Shown: one piece after another, positions 46,117 to 56,975 of the stretch
Layout of the letters: every line of letters begins with the position of its first letter
Position numbering within the stretch: the first letter of the stretch is position 1
Origin: Vibrio intestinalis
GTDB taxonomy: Bacteria > Pseudomonadota > Gammaproteobacteria > Enterobacterales > Vibrionaceae
Direction: 5' to 3'
DNA length: 64,000 nt
NCBI RefSeq assembly: GCF_025195085.2
Contig: NZ_JANAVY020000003.1
Coordinates: 342,850-406,849, forward strand
Position numbers and translations under genes: made by a program
Notes under the pieces: generated by a model
Seen by the model: the letters and a program-made list of their open reading frames with translations, nothing else
Databases searched by the model: none
Told to the model about the DNA's origin: nothing

Positions 46117-47187
46117 TTATAACTTTCGTCTTAACAACATTATCGCGATAGATAGGAACACGATACTTGGCATGACCGCACCGAACACGGGCGGGATGTT
46201 ATACACCAAACTAAGCGGGCCAAAGAACTCGCTGGAAATATAGAACGAGAAGCCAGCGACAACGCCAGATAGAATACGCGCCCCCATCGTCACACTACGC
46301 AGTGGGCCAAAAATAAACGACAGTGCCATCAACATCATTACCGCAATCGAGAATGGCTGAGTCACTTTACGCCAGAAGGCCAACTCATAACGCGATGCAT
46401 CTTGCTCTGAAGCTTTTAAATACGTTACGTAATCGTACAAACCAGCCAAAGACAACTCTTCCGGTTTAACCGTTACTACCGCCAATTTGTCCGGTTCAAG
46501 AGACGTCGTCCAGTGGAATTCAGGTAATGCCACTTTTGACAATTGAATCTTGTCATTCATGTAAGTGACTTGTACGTCCTTCATCAGCCATTGATTGTTA
46601 GCGATGTAATCGACTTGCTTGGCATAAAAGACGTTTTCTAACTTTTTATCATCGTTAAAACGCCACATGTTCATGCCGTAAATGGTGTCGTTCTCCACTT
46701 TGCCAATGAAGATAAAATCATTAGCATCACGAGCCCAAACCCCAGTCCGCACTGACATGATGGCACCATTAGAAGTGGCGAATGCACGTAAATCACGCGC
46801 CATCTTCTGCGCTTGTGGAGCGCCCCATTGACCAAGCAAAGTAACGATGATCATCAAAGGAATTGCGGTCTTTAGTACCGAAACACCGATGTTAAGCTTA
46901 GAAAAGCCCGCTGCTTGCATCACCACTAGCTCTGAGCTTGAAGCCAACATGCCTAAACCAATCAAAGCGCCTAATAAAGCCGCCATTGGGAAGAACATTT
47001 CCACATCACGGGGAATACTTAAACCAACGTAAAACAGTGCTTGTAGGAGGTCATAACTGCCCTCACCCACTTTACGAAGCTGCTCTACATATTTGATGAT
47101 CGCAGATAAACCAACGAAGGTTGCTAGCACCAAAGACGTGGTCGCGATAATGGTTTTACCAATGTATAAATCTAAAATCTTAAACAC
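46117..47187 (-). CDS. lptG: LPS export ABC transporter permease LptG
   Basis: A 356-residue inner-membrane subunit of the LptB2FGC machine, which pulls LPS from the membrane and sends it along the LptA bridge. Six membrane helices flank a periplasmic jellyroll domain (about residues 130-260). Start is GTG, three bases after the lptF stop codon, so the pair is coupled. N-terminus MFKILDLYIGKTI and the PRDVEMFFPMAALLGALIGLG loop match LptG. Confidence 0.95.
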   Translation of the reverse strand: MFKILDLYIGKTIIATTSLVLATFVGLSAIIKYVEQLRKVGEGSYDLLQALFYVGLSIPRDVEMFFPMAALLGALIGLGMLASSSELVVMQAAGFSKLNIGVSVLKTAIPLMIIVTLLGQWGAPQAQKMARDLRAFATSNGAIMSVRTGVWARDANDFIFIGKVENDTIYGMNMWRFNDDKKLENVFYAKQVDYIANNQWLMKDVQVTYMNDKIQLSKVALPEFHWTTSLEPDKLAVVTVKPEELSLAGLYDYVTYLKASEQDASRYELAFWRKVTQPFSIAVMMLMALSFIFGPLRSVTMGARILSGVVAGFSFYISSEFFGPLSLVYNIPPVFGAVMPSIVFLSIAIMLLRRKL

Positions 47188-47190
47188 GAC

Positions 47191-48291
47191 TTAGGCTGCC
47201 TTTCTCTGTCTTAATTTATCTTTAAAGCGTCGAACAGGAATACTGTCTAGCATGTTAACCCCAAGTGCAGTAATCAACAGCGCACCGTTAATTGGCCACA
47301 TACCTACCATCGCGGGTATCGCACCATCTTCAAGTGCAGACTTAGTTGCACTGATCGCAAGGAAGTAAGCCAGATAGGCCAAGATGGCTGGGCCCATCTT
47401 AGCAAAGCGCCCCTGACGAGGGTTTACCGCAGATAATGGCACTACCAGCATGGTTAACAGTGGAATACACACCACCAGCGAGATACGCCATTGCAGTTCC
47501 GCTTGCGCTTTAGGATCGGGGTTAGAGAACAAATCTAAGGTTGGAATCGCTTCCCAATCACGCCCTTTACGTCTTACTTCGCTTTGACCAATCAAACCTT
47601 CATATTGGCTAAAATCAGTCACCATGTAATCAATGCGTGTTGGTACACCTTCATAACGAGTACCATCAAACATTCGGATAACCTGACGCCCATCACTGAG
47701 CTCTTTCACTTCACCTGATTGAGCAAAAGAGACACTAGGAAGAATCGAATCACGCGGGCGCATCTGTGCAACGAACACATGCTTTAATTGATCCCCATCG
47801 ATATCATCAATAAACACCACCGACGAGCGATCAGGCGTTGCTTGGAAATGGCCTTTCTTTAAAAGGTCGACACTGTTTTCAGATTGAACTTGCTCTTCAA
47901 GCTGAATCAATTTTTCTTGGCTATACGGGGACAACACAAACGAGTTAGCCGCAGCAGCAACACCAGTGATCACGGCTAAATAGAGTGCAGCACGAATCAG
48001 AAATTTATTCCCGATACCGGTCGCATTCATTACGGTAATTTCACTTTCCGCGTACAAACGTCCAAAGGTAATCAAAATACCTAGGAATAAACTGAGCGGC
48101 AGCATGAGTAAGCCCATCGATGGCATACTCAATGAGACATAATGCATCACCAAACTGGCAGGGATTTCACCATCGGATGCATCAGCCAATACTCTGATCA
48201 ACTTTTGACTCAAAAACACCAAAAACAGGATGAAAAAGATCGCAAACTGGCTCTTGAGTGTCTCGCGGATCAAATATCTAACAATAATCAC
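47191..48291 (-). CDS. lptF: LPS export ABC transporter permease LptF
   Basis: A 366-residue partner of LptG, with the same six-helix plus periplasmic jellyroll plan. MIIVRYLIRETLKSQ at the N-terminus, the coupling region LPLSLFLGILITFGRLYAESEITVM and VVPLSAVNPRQGR near the C-terminus match E. coli LptF. The start codon is GTG. It is divergent from pepA, the order found throughout gammaproteobacteria; the lptB ATPase is elsewhere. Confidence 0.95.
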   Translation of the reverse strand: MIIVRYLIRETLKSQFAIFFILFLVFLSQKLIRVLADASDGEIPASLVMHYVSLSMPSMGLLMLPLSLFLGILITFGRLYAESEITVMNATGIGNKFLIRAALYLAVITGVAAAANSFVLSPYSQEKLIQLEEQVQSENSVDLLKKGHFQATPDRSSVVFIDDIDGDQLKHVFVAQMRPRDSILPSVSFAQSGEVKELSDGRQVIRMFDGTRYEGVPTRIDYMVTDFSQYEGLIGQSEVRRKGRDWEAIPTLDLFSNPDPKAQAELQWRISLVVCIPLLTMLVVPLSAVNPRQGRFAKMGPAILAYLAYFLAISATKSALEDGAIPAMVGMWPINGALLITALGVNMLDSIPVRRFKDKLRQRKAA

Positions 48292-48482
48292 GCTGAAATT
48301 ACCTATACAAAACTTGTTTTTTTGATTGAATCACTATAGTTTCCCGTTGAACCCTTTATTTTTTTAAATTTTTGCTAGGTGTTAGCAGGCTTATTTAAAG
48401 GTAGTTCCGATTAAGGAATCAACAAGTAAGCGAACATTATCTAACATTTAGTTGTAAATGTCTTCAGGATGTAGGAGTACGC

Positions 48483-49991
48483 ATGGAGTTCAGTGTAAAA
48501 AGTGGCAGCCCTGAGAAGCAGCGCAGCGCTTGTATCGTCGTTGGCGTCTTTGAGCCACGTCGCCTTTCTCCAGTTGCCGAACAGCTAGATAAAATTAGCG
48601 ATGGCTATATCAGTTCACTGCTTCGCCGTGGTGATCTAGAAGGAAAACCAGGTCAGATGCTGCTATTGCACCAAGTACCTGGCGTGCTTTCTGAGCGCGT
48701 TCTGCTAGTCGGCTGTGGTAAAGAACGTGAGCTTGGTGAGCGCCAATACAAAGAAATTATCCAAAAAACCATCAACACTCTTAACGAAACAGGTTCGATG
48801 GAAGCTGTATGCTTCTTAACTGAGCTACACGTTAAAGGTCGCGATACTTATTGGAAAGTTCGCCAAGCAGTAGAAGCGACTAAAGATGGTCTATACACCT
48901 TTGATCAATTCAAGAGTGTGAAACCAGAAACTCGTCGTCCACTTCGCAAGCTGGTATTTAACGTACCAACTCGCCGCGAGCTAAACCTTGGTGAAAAAGC
49001 GATTGCGCACGGTCTAGCCATTTCTTCTGGTGTAAAAGCATCGAAAGATCTTGGCAACATGCCACCAAACATTGCTAACCCAGCTTACCTAGCCTCTCAA
49101 GCACGCCGCCTTGCTGATGATTACGAAACGGTAACCAGCAAAATTATTGGCGAACAAGAGATGGAAAAACTGGGCATGACATCTTACCTAGCGGTAGGTC
49201 GTGGCTCTAAAAACGAATCTATGATGTCTATCATGGAGTACAAGGGCAACCCAGATCCTGATGCAAAACCAATTGTATTGGTTGGTAAAGGTCTAACCTT
49301 CGATTCAGGCGGCATCTCAATCAAGCCAAGTGAAGGCATGGATGAGATGAAGTACGACATGTGTGGTGCGGCATCTGTATTCGGTACCATGAAAGCGCTG
49401 GCGAAGCTGAACCTGCCAATTAACGTAGTGGGTATCCTAGCTGGTTGTGAAAACATGCCGGGTAGCAACGCTTACCGTCCAGGTGACATCCTAACCACTA
49501 TGTCAGGTCAAACTGTTGAAGTGTTAAACACAGATGCAGAAGGTCGTTTGGTACTTTGTGATGCGCTAACTTACGTTGAGCGTTACGAACCAGAGTGTGT
49601 GGTTGACGTAGCAACGCTAACAGGCGCTTGTATCATGGCACTTGGTCACCACATCAGTGCGGTTATCTCAAACCATAACCCACTATCTCATGAGCTAGTT
49701 AACGCTTCTGAGCAAGCGAGTGACCGTGCATGGCGTCTACCAATGGCAGATGAATACCACGAGCAACTTAAGAGCCCATTTGCTGATATGGCAAACATCG
49801 GTGGTCGTCCTGCGGGCACAATCACTGCTGGCTGTTTCCTGTCTAAATTTGCTAAGAAGTATAACTGGGCGCACATTGACTGTGCAGGTACAGCATGGAA
49901 ATCAGGTGCAGCAAAAGGTTCAACAGGCCGTCCGGTCTCAATGCTTGTCCAATTCTTGCTAAATCGCAGCGGCCAAGAGACCGAGGAATAA
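48483..49991 (+). CDS. pepA: Leucyl aminopeptidase A / DNA-binding protein PepA
   Basis: A 502-residue hexameric M17 aminopeptidase. Metal and catalytic residues are in [26 protein letters not shown] and the signature NTDAEGRL. The N-terminal macrodomain-like part is the region that, in E. coli, binds DNA at carAB and at cer/dif-type sites as an accessory of XerCD recombination. TAGGAG precedes the ATG. It is followed by a terminator and holC. Confidence 0.96.
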   Translation: MEFSVKSGSPEKQRSACIVVGVFEPRRLSPVAEQLDKISDGYISSLLRRGDLEGKPGQMLLLHQVPGVLSERVLLVGCGKERELGERQYKEIIQKTINTLNETGSMEAVCFLTELHVKGRDTYWKVRQAVEATKDGLYTFDQFKSVKPETRRPLRKLVFNVPTRRELNLGEKAIAHGLAISSGVKASKDLGNMPPNIANPAYLASQARRLADDYETVTSKIIGEQEMEKLGMTSYLAVGRGSKNESMMSIMEYKGNPDPDAKPIVLVGKGLTFDSGGISIKPSEGMDEMKYDMCGAASVFGTMKALAKLNLPINVVGILAGCENMPGSNAYRPGDILTTMSGQTVEVLNTDAEGRLVLCDALTYVERYEPECVVDVATLTGACIMALGHHISAVISNHNPLSHELVNASEQASDRAWRLPMADEYHEQLKSPFADMANIGGRPAGTITAGCFLSKFAKKYNWAHIDCAGTAWKSGAAKGSTGRPVSMLVQFLLNRSGQETEE

Positions 49992-50005
49992 TCCTCACAA
50001 TATCG

Positions 50006-50027
50006 AAAAGGGCCGCAAGGCCCTTTT
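50006..50027 (+). terminator. pepA terminator
   Basis: AAAAGGGCC pairs with GGCCCTTTT around a GCAA tetraloop, followed by T residues. Confidence 0.92.
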
Positions 50028-50054
50028 TTAGTATTGGATGCAGGAAAATAGACC

Positions 50055-50504
50055 ATGGCAAACGCAACGTTTTACATTATTAAGCCAGATAGCCCACAAG
50101 CCGAAACTGCAGGGTTTCATCGATATGTGGTGTTTCTTGCTCAGCATTTTGCCAAGCAAGGGGCTAAAGTGTATCTAAACGCGCAAGATAAAAGTGAAGC
50201 GGAGCAGTTAGCGGAGCTATTTTGGCAAATTGAGCCAGAAAATTTTATCGCCCACAACCTCGTTGGCGAAGGACCTCGTTATGCCTCTCCAATTGAAATT
50301 GGCCACCAAAAGGTAAAACCAAGTTGGAACCGTCAATTGGTAATAAATTTGGCTGAAAATGAGACAACCTTTGCGAACAAGTTTGCTGAGGTGGTAGACT
50401 TCGTGCCTTGCGAAGAAAAAGCAAAGCAGCTAGCGCGAGAAAGGTATAAACTTTATCGCCACGCCGGTTTTCAACTGCAAACAATAGAAATTGAGCATAG
50501 CTAA
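50055..50504 (+). CDS. holC: DNA polymerase III subunit chi
   Basis: A 149-residue clamp-loader subunit that links the replisome to single-strand-binding protein. The N-terminal ATFYIIKPDSPQAE, the GPRYASPIEIG stretch and VVDFVPCEEKAKQLARERYKLYRHAGFQL match HolC (147 residues in E. coli). Normally holC and valS are closely linked, but here a 126-bp ERIC element fills most of the gap. Confidence 0.94.
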   Translation: MANATFYIIKPDSPQAETAGFHRYVVFLAQHFAKQGAKVYLNAQDKSEAEQLAELFWQIEPENFIAHNLVGEGPRYASPIEIGHQKVKPSWNRQLVINLAENETTFANKFAEVVDFVPCEEKAKQLARERYKLYRHAGFQLQTIEIEHS

Positions 50505-50609
50505 AACCAGCAAACAACAAACCGCGCAATCCTTATAGTTAAGGCGATCTTCACAGAGAAGCCTCACTTATAAAGATTGACGCAAATTAACCCATTAACC
50601 AGAACACAC

Positions 50610-50735
50610 TTCCTCTAGATAATTGGTGGTGTATCTAGGCGGCAAAATGAGCGAACCCTCTGAGCATATGTTTTATATGTGATTGAGGTGAGCGAATGCA
50701 GCCAACACCGATACAACGCCAAGTATGACGAGGAA
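50610..50735. repeat. ERIC element (enterobacterial repetitive intergenic consensus)
   Basis: A 126-bp imperfect palindrome with terminal repeats TTCCTC (50610-50615) and GAGGAA (50730-50735). The core holds GAGCATAT/ATATGTGATTGAGGTGAGCG, which matches the well-known ERIC central motif and ERIC2 primer site, followed by CAGCCAAC and AAGTATGACG at the expected places. Arms TTGGTGGTGTAT (50623-50634) and ATACAACGCCAA (50711-50722) pair at 11 of 12 positions. Total length agrees with the 127-bp ERIC. Its right end supplies the valS Shine-Dalgarno. Confidence 0.92.
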
Positions 50736-50740
50736 GAAAG

Positions 50741-53605
50741 ATGAGCGATATGGAAAAGACATACAACCCAACAGCTATCGAACAAGCTCTGTATCAGACT
50801 TGGGAAGAGAAAGGCTACTTTAAGCCACACGGTGACACCACTAAAGAATCATACAGCATCATGATCCCGCCACCGAACGTCACTGGTAGCCTACATATGG
50901 GCCACGCGTTCCAAGACACTATCATGGATACTTTAATCCGTGCTGAGCGTATGAAAGGCAAAAACACGCTTTGGCAAGTGGGTACTGACCACGCTGGTAT
51001 CGCGACTCAAATGGTTGTTGAGCGTAAAATCGCTGCTGAAGAAGGTAAAACAAAACATGACTACGGTCGTGATGCTTTCATCGACAAAATTTGGGAATGG
51101 AAAGGCGAGTCTGGTGGCACTATCACTAAACAGCTTCGTCGTCTTGGCGCATCTGTGGACTGGGACCGCGAACGTTTCACTATGGATGACGGCCTATCTA
51201 ACGCTGTAAAAGAAGTGTTTGTACGCCTTTATGAAGAAGACCTTATCTACCGCGGCAAACGCTTGGTTAACTGGGATCCTAAGCTACACACTGCTATTTC
51301 AGACATAGAAGTAGAAAACAAAGACAAAAAAGGCCACATGTGGCACTTCCGCTACCCTCTAGCGGATGGCGTGAAAACGGCTGATGGTAAAGACTACATT
51401 GTTGTTGCAACCACTCGTCCTGAAACCATGCTTGGCGATACAGGCGTTGCGGTTAACCCTGAAGATCCTCGCTACAAAGATCTGATCGGCAAAGAAATCA
51501 TTCTACCTATCGTTGACCGTCGCATCCCTATCTTAGGTGATGAGCACGCAGATATGGAAAAAGGCACAGGTTGTGTGAAGATCACTCCTGCGCACGATTT
51601 CAACGACTATGAAGTAGGTAAGCGTCATAACCTACCAATGATCAACATCCTAACCTTCAACGCAGACATCCGTGATGCAGCTGAAGTATTCACCACTAAC
51701 GGTGAAGCAAGCGATGCATACAGCACTGAACTTCCGACTAAATACCAAGGTATGGAGCGTTTCGCTGCACGTAAAGCTATCGTGGCAGAATTTGAAGAGC
51801 TTGGCCTACTGGACGAAATCAAAGATCACGACCTAACCGTTCCTTACGGTGACCGTGGTGGTGTAGTTATCGAGCCAATGCTAACTGACCAATGGTACGT
51901 TCGTACTGAGATTCTGGCTAAGCCAGCAATCGAAGCGGTTGAAAACGGCGACATTCAATTTGTACCTAAGCAATACGAAAACATGTACTTCTCTTGGATG
52001 CGTGACGTTCAAGACTGGTGTATTTCTCGTCAGCTATGGTGGGGTCACCGTATTCCAGCATGGTACGACAACGACGGTAACGTATATGTTGGTCGCACTG
52101 AAGAGGAAGTTCGTGCAGAAAACAACCTCGCACCTGTTGTTGTTCTACGCCAAGATGATGACGTACTGGACACATGGTTCTCATCTGCGCTTTGGACGTT
52201 TGGCACACAAGGTTGGCCAGAAGATACTGACGCACTGAAACAGTTCCACCCATCTGATGTGCTTGTCTCTGGTTTCGATATCATCTTCTTCTGGGTTGCG
52301 CGTATGATCATGATGACGCTGCACTTTGTAAAAGATGAAGACGGTAAGCCACAAGTACCATTTAAGACCGTTTACATGACAGGCCTTATCCGTGATGAAA
52401 ACGGCGACAAGATGTCTAAGTCTAAAGGTAACGTACTTGACCCAATCGACATGATTGACGGCATCGACCTAGAGTCTCTAGTTGCGAAACGTACTGGCAA
52501 CATGATGCAGCCTCAGCTTGCTAAGAAGATTGAAAAGAACACGCGTAAGACGTTTGAAAATGGTATCGAACCATACGGTACTGACGCACTGCGTTTCACT
52601 CTTGCTGCTATGGCTTCAACTGGCCGCGACATCAACTGGGACATGAAGCGCCTAGAAGGTTACCGCAACTTCTGTAACAAGCTATGGAACGCAAGCCGTT
52701 ACGTACTGATGAATGCAGAAGATAAAGACTGTGGCTTTGGTGAAGGTGAGATCGAATTCTCACTAGCAGACAAGTGGATCGAATCTCAGTTTGAACTTGC
52801 AGCGAAAGAGTTTAACGCCCACCTAGACAACTACCGTCTAGATATGGCAGCAAACACTATCTACGAATTCATCTGGAACCAATTCTGTGACTGGTACCTA
52901 GAGCTAACAAAACCTGTTCTTTGGAAGGGTACTGAAGCTCAACAACGTGGTACTCGCCGCACATTGATTACGGTTCTAGAGAAGACACTACGTCTTGCTC
53001 ACCCAGTGATTCCATATATTACAGAATCTATCTGGCAAAGCGTGAAGCCTCTAGTAGACGGCGTTGAAGGCGACACCATCATGCTACAAGCTCTACCTCA
53101 ATACGATGAAGCAAACTTCGACGAAGCTGCGCTACAAGACATTGAGTGGGTAAAAGCGTTCATTACTAGCATCCGTAACCTACGTGCTGAATACGATATC
53201 GCGCCAAGCAAGCCACTAGACGTGATGCTAAAAGCAAGCGAAGCTGATGCAGCGCGCCTTGAGCAAAACCGCCAAGTGCTAATGTCACTAGGTAAGCTTG
53301 AAGAAATCAAAGTCGTGAGCGAAGGCGATGAGCTACCAGCATGTGCAACGGCACTTGTAGGTAAAGCTGAGCTGCTTATCCCAATGGCTGGTCTGATCGA
53401 TAAAGATGCAGAGCTTGCTCGTCTTGATGGCGAAATCAAGAAGACGCACGGCGAGATCAAACGTATCGAAGGTAAGCTCGGTAACGAAGGCTTCGTTGCT
53501 AAAGCACCTGAAGCGGTTGTCGCGAAAGAGCGTGAGAAACTAGACGGTTACAAAGAAACCCTAGTGAAACTAGAAGAGCAGAAAGCAACGATTGCAGCGC
53601 TATAA
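50741..53605 (+). CDS. valS: Valyl-tRNA synthetase
   Basis: A 954-residue class I synthetase that charges tRNA(Val) and edits mischarged threonine. HIGH motif is HMGH (in [12 protein letters not shown]), the CP1 editing domain holds [14 protein letters not shown], and KMSKSKGN is the second signature. The C-terminal coiled-coil arm ends in [14 protein letters not shown]. Start at 50741 ([10 protein letters not shown]) is supported by AGGA 6 nt upstream, which belongs to the ERIC end; the alternative MEKTYNP three codons on matches E. coli length. Confidence 0.97.
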   Translation: MSDMEKTYNPTAIEQALYQTWEEKGYFKPHGDTTKESYSIMIPPPNVTGSLHMGHAFQDTIMDTLIRAERMKGKNTLWQVGTDHAGIATQMVVERKIAAEEGKTKHDYGRDAFIDKIWEWKGESGGTITKQLRRLGASVDWDRERFTMDDGLSNAVKEVFVRLYEEDLIYRGKRLVNWDPKLHTAISDIEVENKDKKGHMWHFRYPLADGVKTADGKDYIVVATTRPETMLGDTGVAVNPEDPRYKDLIGKEIILPIVDRRIPILGDEHADMEKGTGCVKITPAHDFNDYEVGKRHNLPMINILTFNADIRDAAEVFTTNGEASDAYSTELPTKYQGMERFAARKAIVAEFEELGLLDEIKDHDLTVPYGDRGGVVIEPMLTDQWYVRTEILAKPAIEAVENGDIQFVPKQYENMYFSWMRDVQDWCISRQLWWGHRIPAWYDNDGNVYVGRTEEEVRAENNLAPVVVLRQDDDVLDTWFSSALWTFGTQGWPEDTDALKQFHPSDVLVSGFDIIFFWVARMIMMTLHFVKDEDGKPQVPFKTVYMTGLIRDENGDKMSKSKGNVLDPIDMIDGIDLESLVAKRTGNMMQPQLAKKIEKNTRKTFENGIEPYGTDALRFTLAAMASTGRDINWDMKRLEGYRNFCNKLWNASRYVLMNAEDKDCGFGEGEIEFSLADKWIESQFELAAKEFNAHLDNYRLDMAANTIYEFIWNQFCDWYLELTKPVLWKGTEAQQRGTRRTLITVLEKTLRLAHPVIPYITESIWQSVKPLVDGVEGDTIMLQALPQYDEANFDEAALQDIEWVKAFITSIRNLRAEYDIAPSKPLDVMLKASEADAARLEQNRQVLMSLGKLEEIKVVSEGDELPACATALVGKAELLIPMAGLIDKDAELARLDGEIKKTHGEIKRIEGKLGNEGFVAKAPEAVVAKEREKLDGYKETLVKLEEQKATIAAL

Positions 53606-53624
53606 TCTAGTTTAAAACCTAAGC

Positions 53625-53654
53625 AAAAGGCAGCGAGTTATCGCTGCCTTTTTT
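53625..53654 (+). terminator. valS terminator
   Basis: AAAAGGCAGCGA pairs with TCGCTGCCTTTT around GTTA, followed by a T-run. Confidence 0.92.
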
Positions 53655-53691
53655 GTAGGTGACGTGCCGATGGCAAATAGTCTGACGATTA

Positions 53692-54684
53692 TTACTGCTG
53701 CAAATCTTCAATCCGTTGCTGCATTTCTGGGTGAGTACTGATCCACTCCGGTATTTCAAACTGGCTGGTACCATCGAGCAACTCAAATATTTCAACCATC
53801 GGCTGGGCACTGCCATAAATATCAATCATTGCTTGTTTGGCAAACATATCAGCTTGTTGCTCAGCTTGCCTAGAACGACCATTACTCAACAAAAAAGCCC
53901 CAATACCTGCCATTGAATCAAGAGCTCCTGTTGCTTCACCCGTTAATACCGCCACACCTATCGCAACAATACTCGACTCCACAACTTGAATCATGACGTG
54001 GCGATGATGCACATGCCCCACTTCATGCAAAATAATGCTATCCAACTGCTGATCGTTTTGCGCTAATGATACTAAGCCATCAAGAACCACGATGGTGCCG
54101 CCCGGAAAAGCAAACGCATTCGCTTGCTCATCCATAGAACGAAATACCAGCTCAATGGGCATCCCCTGATAGTCAATAGTGACAAGATGCTGCTTAAGCC
54201 TTTCTCGGACTTTTTTTCTCACTTCAAACGGAACATTACTGGCTGACCAATGACGTTCGAATTGAGAAAATACTTGTTCTCCAAATTTCTGCTCTACAGA
54301 AGCAGGAACAGCAGAAACGATCGCTCGACTTGCCCAAGGCACACCATAATAGAAACCTGCAATCGTCAACGATATACACAAGAGAACACTGGCTAAAACA
54401 GCAAGCCAATATCGCTCCAGCTTTACTAACCAAGCATTTTTGTTGGAGGCTATCGCTAACTCTTTAAGTGAATCGCTATTATCAGCGTCGAAAGCCCAAC
54501 CTGACGGAAAAGTTAACCGAATAGGCAAATTCCCAACCGAATCGCTGAATTTAACCTGATCTAACGAAACCAGTTCTTCGTGGTCCGTAAATTGGAGGCG
54601 AAATGATGTTTGATTGTAAAGCGTCAACACAGCTCGCTGTTTATGCGAGCTGTGAGGTGGAAAGGCATAACCTTCGAAGCGCAT
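53692..54684 (-). CDS. M48 family metallopeptidase, membrane-anchored
   Basis: A 330-residue zinc protease with one membrane helix at about residues 92-113 (WLAVLASVLLCISLTIAGFYYG). The zinc motif is HEVGH at 220-224 with a likely third ligand Glu275 (QAEQQAD), which places it in the M48 family with BepA/LoiP-like domains. The N-terminal 85 residues form a separate domain I do not recognise. Its ATG overlaps by one base the stop codon of the DUF898 gene (TAATG), indicating coupling with it. Substrate is unknown; role in envelope protein quality control is a guess from family. Confidence 0.88.
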   Translation of the reverse strand: MRFEGYAFPPHSSHKQRAVLTLYNQTSFRLQFTDHEELVSLDQVKFSDSVGNLPIRLTFPSGWAFDADNSDSLKELAIASNKNAWLVKLERYWLAVLASVLLCISLTIAGFYYGVPWASRAIVSAVPASVEQKFGEQVFSQFERHWSASNVPFEVRKKVRERLKQHLVTIDYQGMPIELVFRSMDEQANAFAFPGGTIVVLDGLVSLAQNDQQLDSIILHEVGHVHHRHVMIQVVESSIVAIGVAVLTGEATGALDSMAGIGAFLLSNGRSRQAEQQADMFAKQAMIDIYGSAQPMVEIFELLDGTSQFEIPEWISTHPEMQQRIEDLQQ

Positions 54685-55845
54685 TAACCGATGCCTATAC
54701 CGACGTCAAAGGCTTCAGCGATTTCATCTGAAGCCGCAGAACGAATATTCGAGTCACTACTTTTTGCATCTAATTGACTAACATCACCAATTACCGTCGT
54801 TCTTGACGCAACGTATCGAGCGGTGCGCACCATAACCCATGGTCGAGCCAAACCAAAAGTGACGATTTGCGCCAACAGGTTAGAGAAAATTAACCAAGCA
54901 TAACTTGATGCGGACAACGAGGACTCAAAGTTATATTCAGGCTTATCACCATTAGATAATTGAGTCTGAGAAAAAATGTAATTTCGGATACGAGCAGCGA
55001 TAAAGGCAGTCATAACAAAACCAAACGCAAGGAATACCAAATAGTAGGTAACCATCATGATCGGGGCCACTACTCCCGAATAAAGCAGATTATCTAGACC
55101 ATAGAATGTGCCGCCCAGTACAGTAAAGAACCCTACTGCAAAAATAATCAGCAATATTCCCAAACCAACTAATGCTGCAGACAGAAATATTTTAACAAAT
55201 TCAGCCGTCTTAATTTCCGCACTAAACTCTCGTTGGCCGTATCGGTAACCATTCAAAAAGTATTTATACACCCCTTGCATCACCCAAGCTTGGCCAAACA
55301 GTAGTAGAGCAAGCGAACCAATTACACCGATAGTCAAAGCAACTGCAGAGCCCGCAGCCCCAGCTACAGAAATTATAACTACGGCTAAAATGAATCCTAC
55401 GAAGACACAGACTGCACGACCAAACAAAGTGATATACGCATCTTTTAACGATCCCGCAAAAGAGAAACGAACATTAGCAAAGCTCGTCATTGCACAATCA
55501 AATCGTGCATTGCTCCATAACAACCAAGGTAAAGCCGACATAAAAGGCCAATAATAATATGGAAGAAATGATTGGGTTCATGGTGCTCAGTACAACCCAA
55601 GCAATCACGCAGCCCACCGCAATTAAGCGGCCTTTAAGGATCTGTATCGGTGTTGCATGGTATTCAAAACGTTCTTGAGCAATTTGTGTGTTGCCATAGA
55701 AATAACGCTTAGTACGTACCTTTGCCCATGCAGAGTAAATCCCAAGAGTAATTATTGAGAGTAAAACATTAACAATCCAGATACCGAAGAACTCTCCAGC
55801 GCGACCATTAAATAAAACTGAATTTCTCACTTGTGTAGATTCCAT
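54684..55845 (-). pseudogene. yjgN: DUF898 / YjgN-type membrane protein, split by a one-base frameshift
   Basis: Two overlapping frames together make one DUF898 protein of about 386 residues. The first part starts at ATG 55845 (MESTQVRNSVLFNG) and has the family motif WIVNVLLSIITLGIYSAWAKVRTKRYFYG; the second carries PWLLWSNARFDCAMTSFANVRFSFAG and six more hydrophobic segments. The frames are offset by one base at a run of four T residues on the coding strand (55542-55545 as AAAA). Removing one T joins them as AFMSALPWLLW. E. coli yjgN is also next to valS. Function of the family is unknown. Confidence 0.85.
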
Positions 55846-55973
55846 CTTCACTAATCCCAAAAGCTGTTATAAAACAAAAGGAAGCAAAGAGTAACAAGTT
55901 ATCAGAACAAGTGCATCATAATGCATACCGTGCGGTCATGTTTATAGCTGCAAATCACACTCTAAAAGTAACA

Positions 55974-56936
55974 TTACACCACTCTATTCTTGGCCTTACC
56001 TTCAACAAAGGCCTGTATATTAGCCATTAAGATCGATAGTAACTGTCGAATCGAAGAGTCACTCCCCCACGCTACATGAGGGGTTAACAGCAGATTAGGC
56101 AAATGAATGTTCGCAAGTAACGGATTAGATTCATCGGCAGGTTCTTGAGTAAAGACATCCACTCCGGCACCAGCAATCGCACCATTGTGTAATGCAGCCA
56201 CCAAAGCGGATTCATTCACCAAACCGCCGCGACCAGTGTTGATCAATATTGCAGAGGGCTTCATCAATGAAAGCTCTTTGGCTGCAATCAAATCTTGAGT
56301 ATGTTGATTGAGAGGGCAATGAAGGCTGATGACATCTGCGTATTGCAATACTTGCTCAAACGGTAAAAAGCCTTCACGACATTGCTGCACCCCTTTTCGC
56401 TCAGCAAACAGCACCTTCATACCAATTGCTTTCGCCAGTTGAGCTGTCGCTTGACCAAGAGCGCCACTACCGACAATGCCCATGGTTGAACCTGCAACAT
56501 CACCAATAGGGTGTGTAAAGAAACAAAACTGCTGTTCTTTTTGCCAAACCCCTTGGGCAATATCTCGGTGATAGCCAAACAAATTACGCCTTAGAGCGTA
56601 AAGCATCGCTATGACATGTTCAGGCACTGAGCGCGTCGCATAACCTTGGACGTTACAAACCGCTATTTGGTGTTGCTGGCAAAAGTTGATATCAACGTTA
56701 TTAAAACCGGTGGCACAAACGGCGATGAGTTGGAGTTGAGGAAGATGGCGCAACTCAGCCTCAGACAGCACCACTTTGTTAGTGATGACGATATCTGCCT
56801 GCTGTAAACGCTCAACCGTTAGTTCGGCTGGGGTCGAGTCGTACTCAATCCATTGATGATCGAAAGGAAGATGGGGAAGGTCAATATGATCAGGAATGGT
56901 CGATCTATCAAGAAAGACAACAGTAGGTAGCGGCAT
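55974..56936 (-). CDS. D-2-hydroxyacid dehydrogenase (HprA/glycerate dehydrogenase type)
   Basis: A 320-residue NAD(P)-dependent dehydrogenase with the nucleotide motif GSGALG near residue 155 and the catalytic Arg (NTGRGG), Glu (FTQEPADESNP) and His (TPHVAW) of the family. Sequence most resembles hydroxypyruvate/glycerate dehydrogenases, which interconvert hydroxypyruvate and D-glycerate. That would link chemically to the glycerate kinase at 7859, but the genes are far apart. GGAGAA precedes the ATG. It is read toward the DUF898 gene, with a gap of about 130 bp. Confidence 0.88.
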   Translation of the reverse strand: MPLPTVVFLDRSTIPDHIDLPHLPFDHQWIEYDSTPAELTVERLQQADIVITNKVVLSEAELRHLPQLQLIAVCATGFNNVDINFCQQHQIAVCNVQGYATRSVPEHVIAMLYALRRNLFGYHRDIAQGVWQKEQQFCFFTHPIGDVAGSTMGIVGSGALGQATAQLAKAIGMKVLFAERKGVQQCREGFLPFEQVLQYADVISLHCPLNQHTQDLIAAKELSLMKPSAILINTGRGGLVNESALVAALHNGAIAGAGVDVFTQEPADESNPLLANIHLPNLLLTPHVAWGSDSSIRQLLSILMANIQAFVEGKAKNRVV

Positions 56937-56975
56937 AAGTTCTCCTTAACGCGCTACCTATTAATGAGCATTTAC

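Noticed and set aside
50610..50735. Riboswitch or other structured leader of valS
   Set aside because: The stem and internal symmetry first suggested a riboswitch, but the sequence aligns with the ERIC repeat from end to end.
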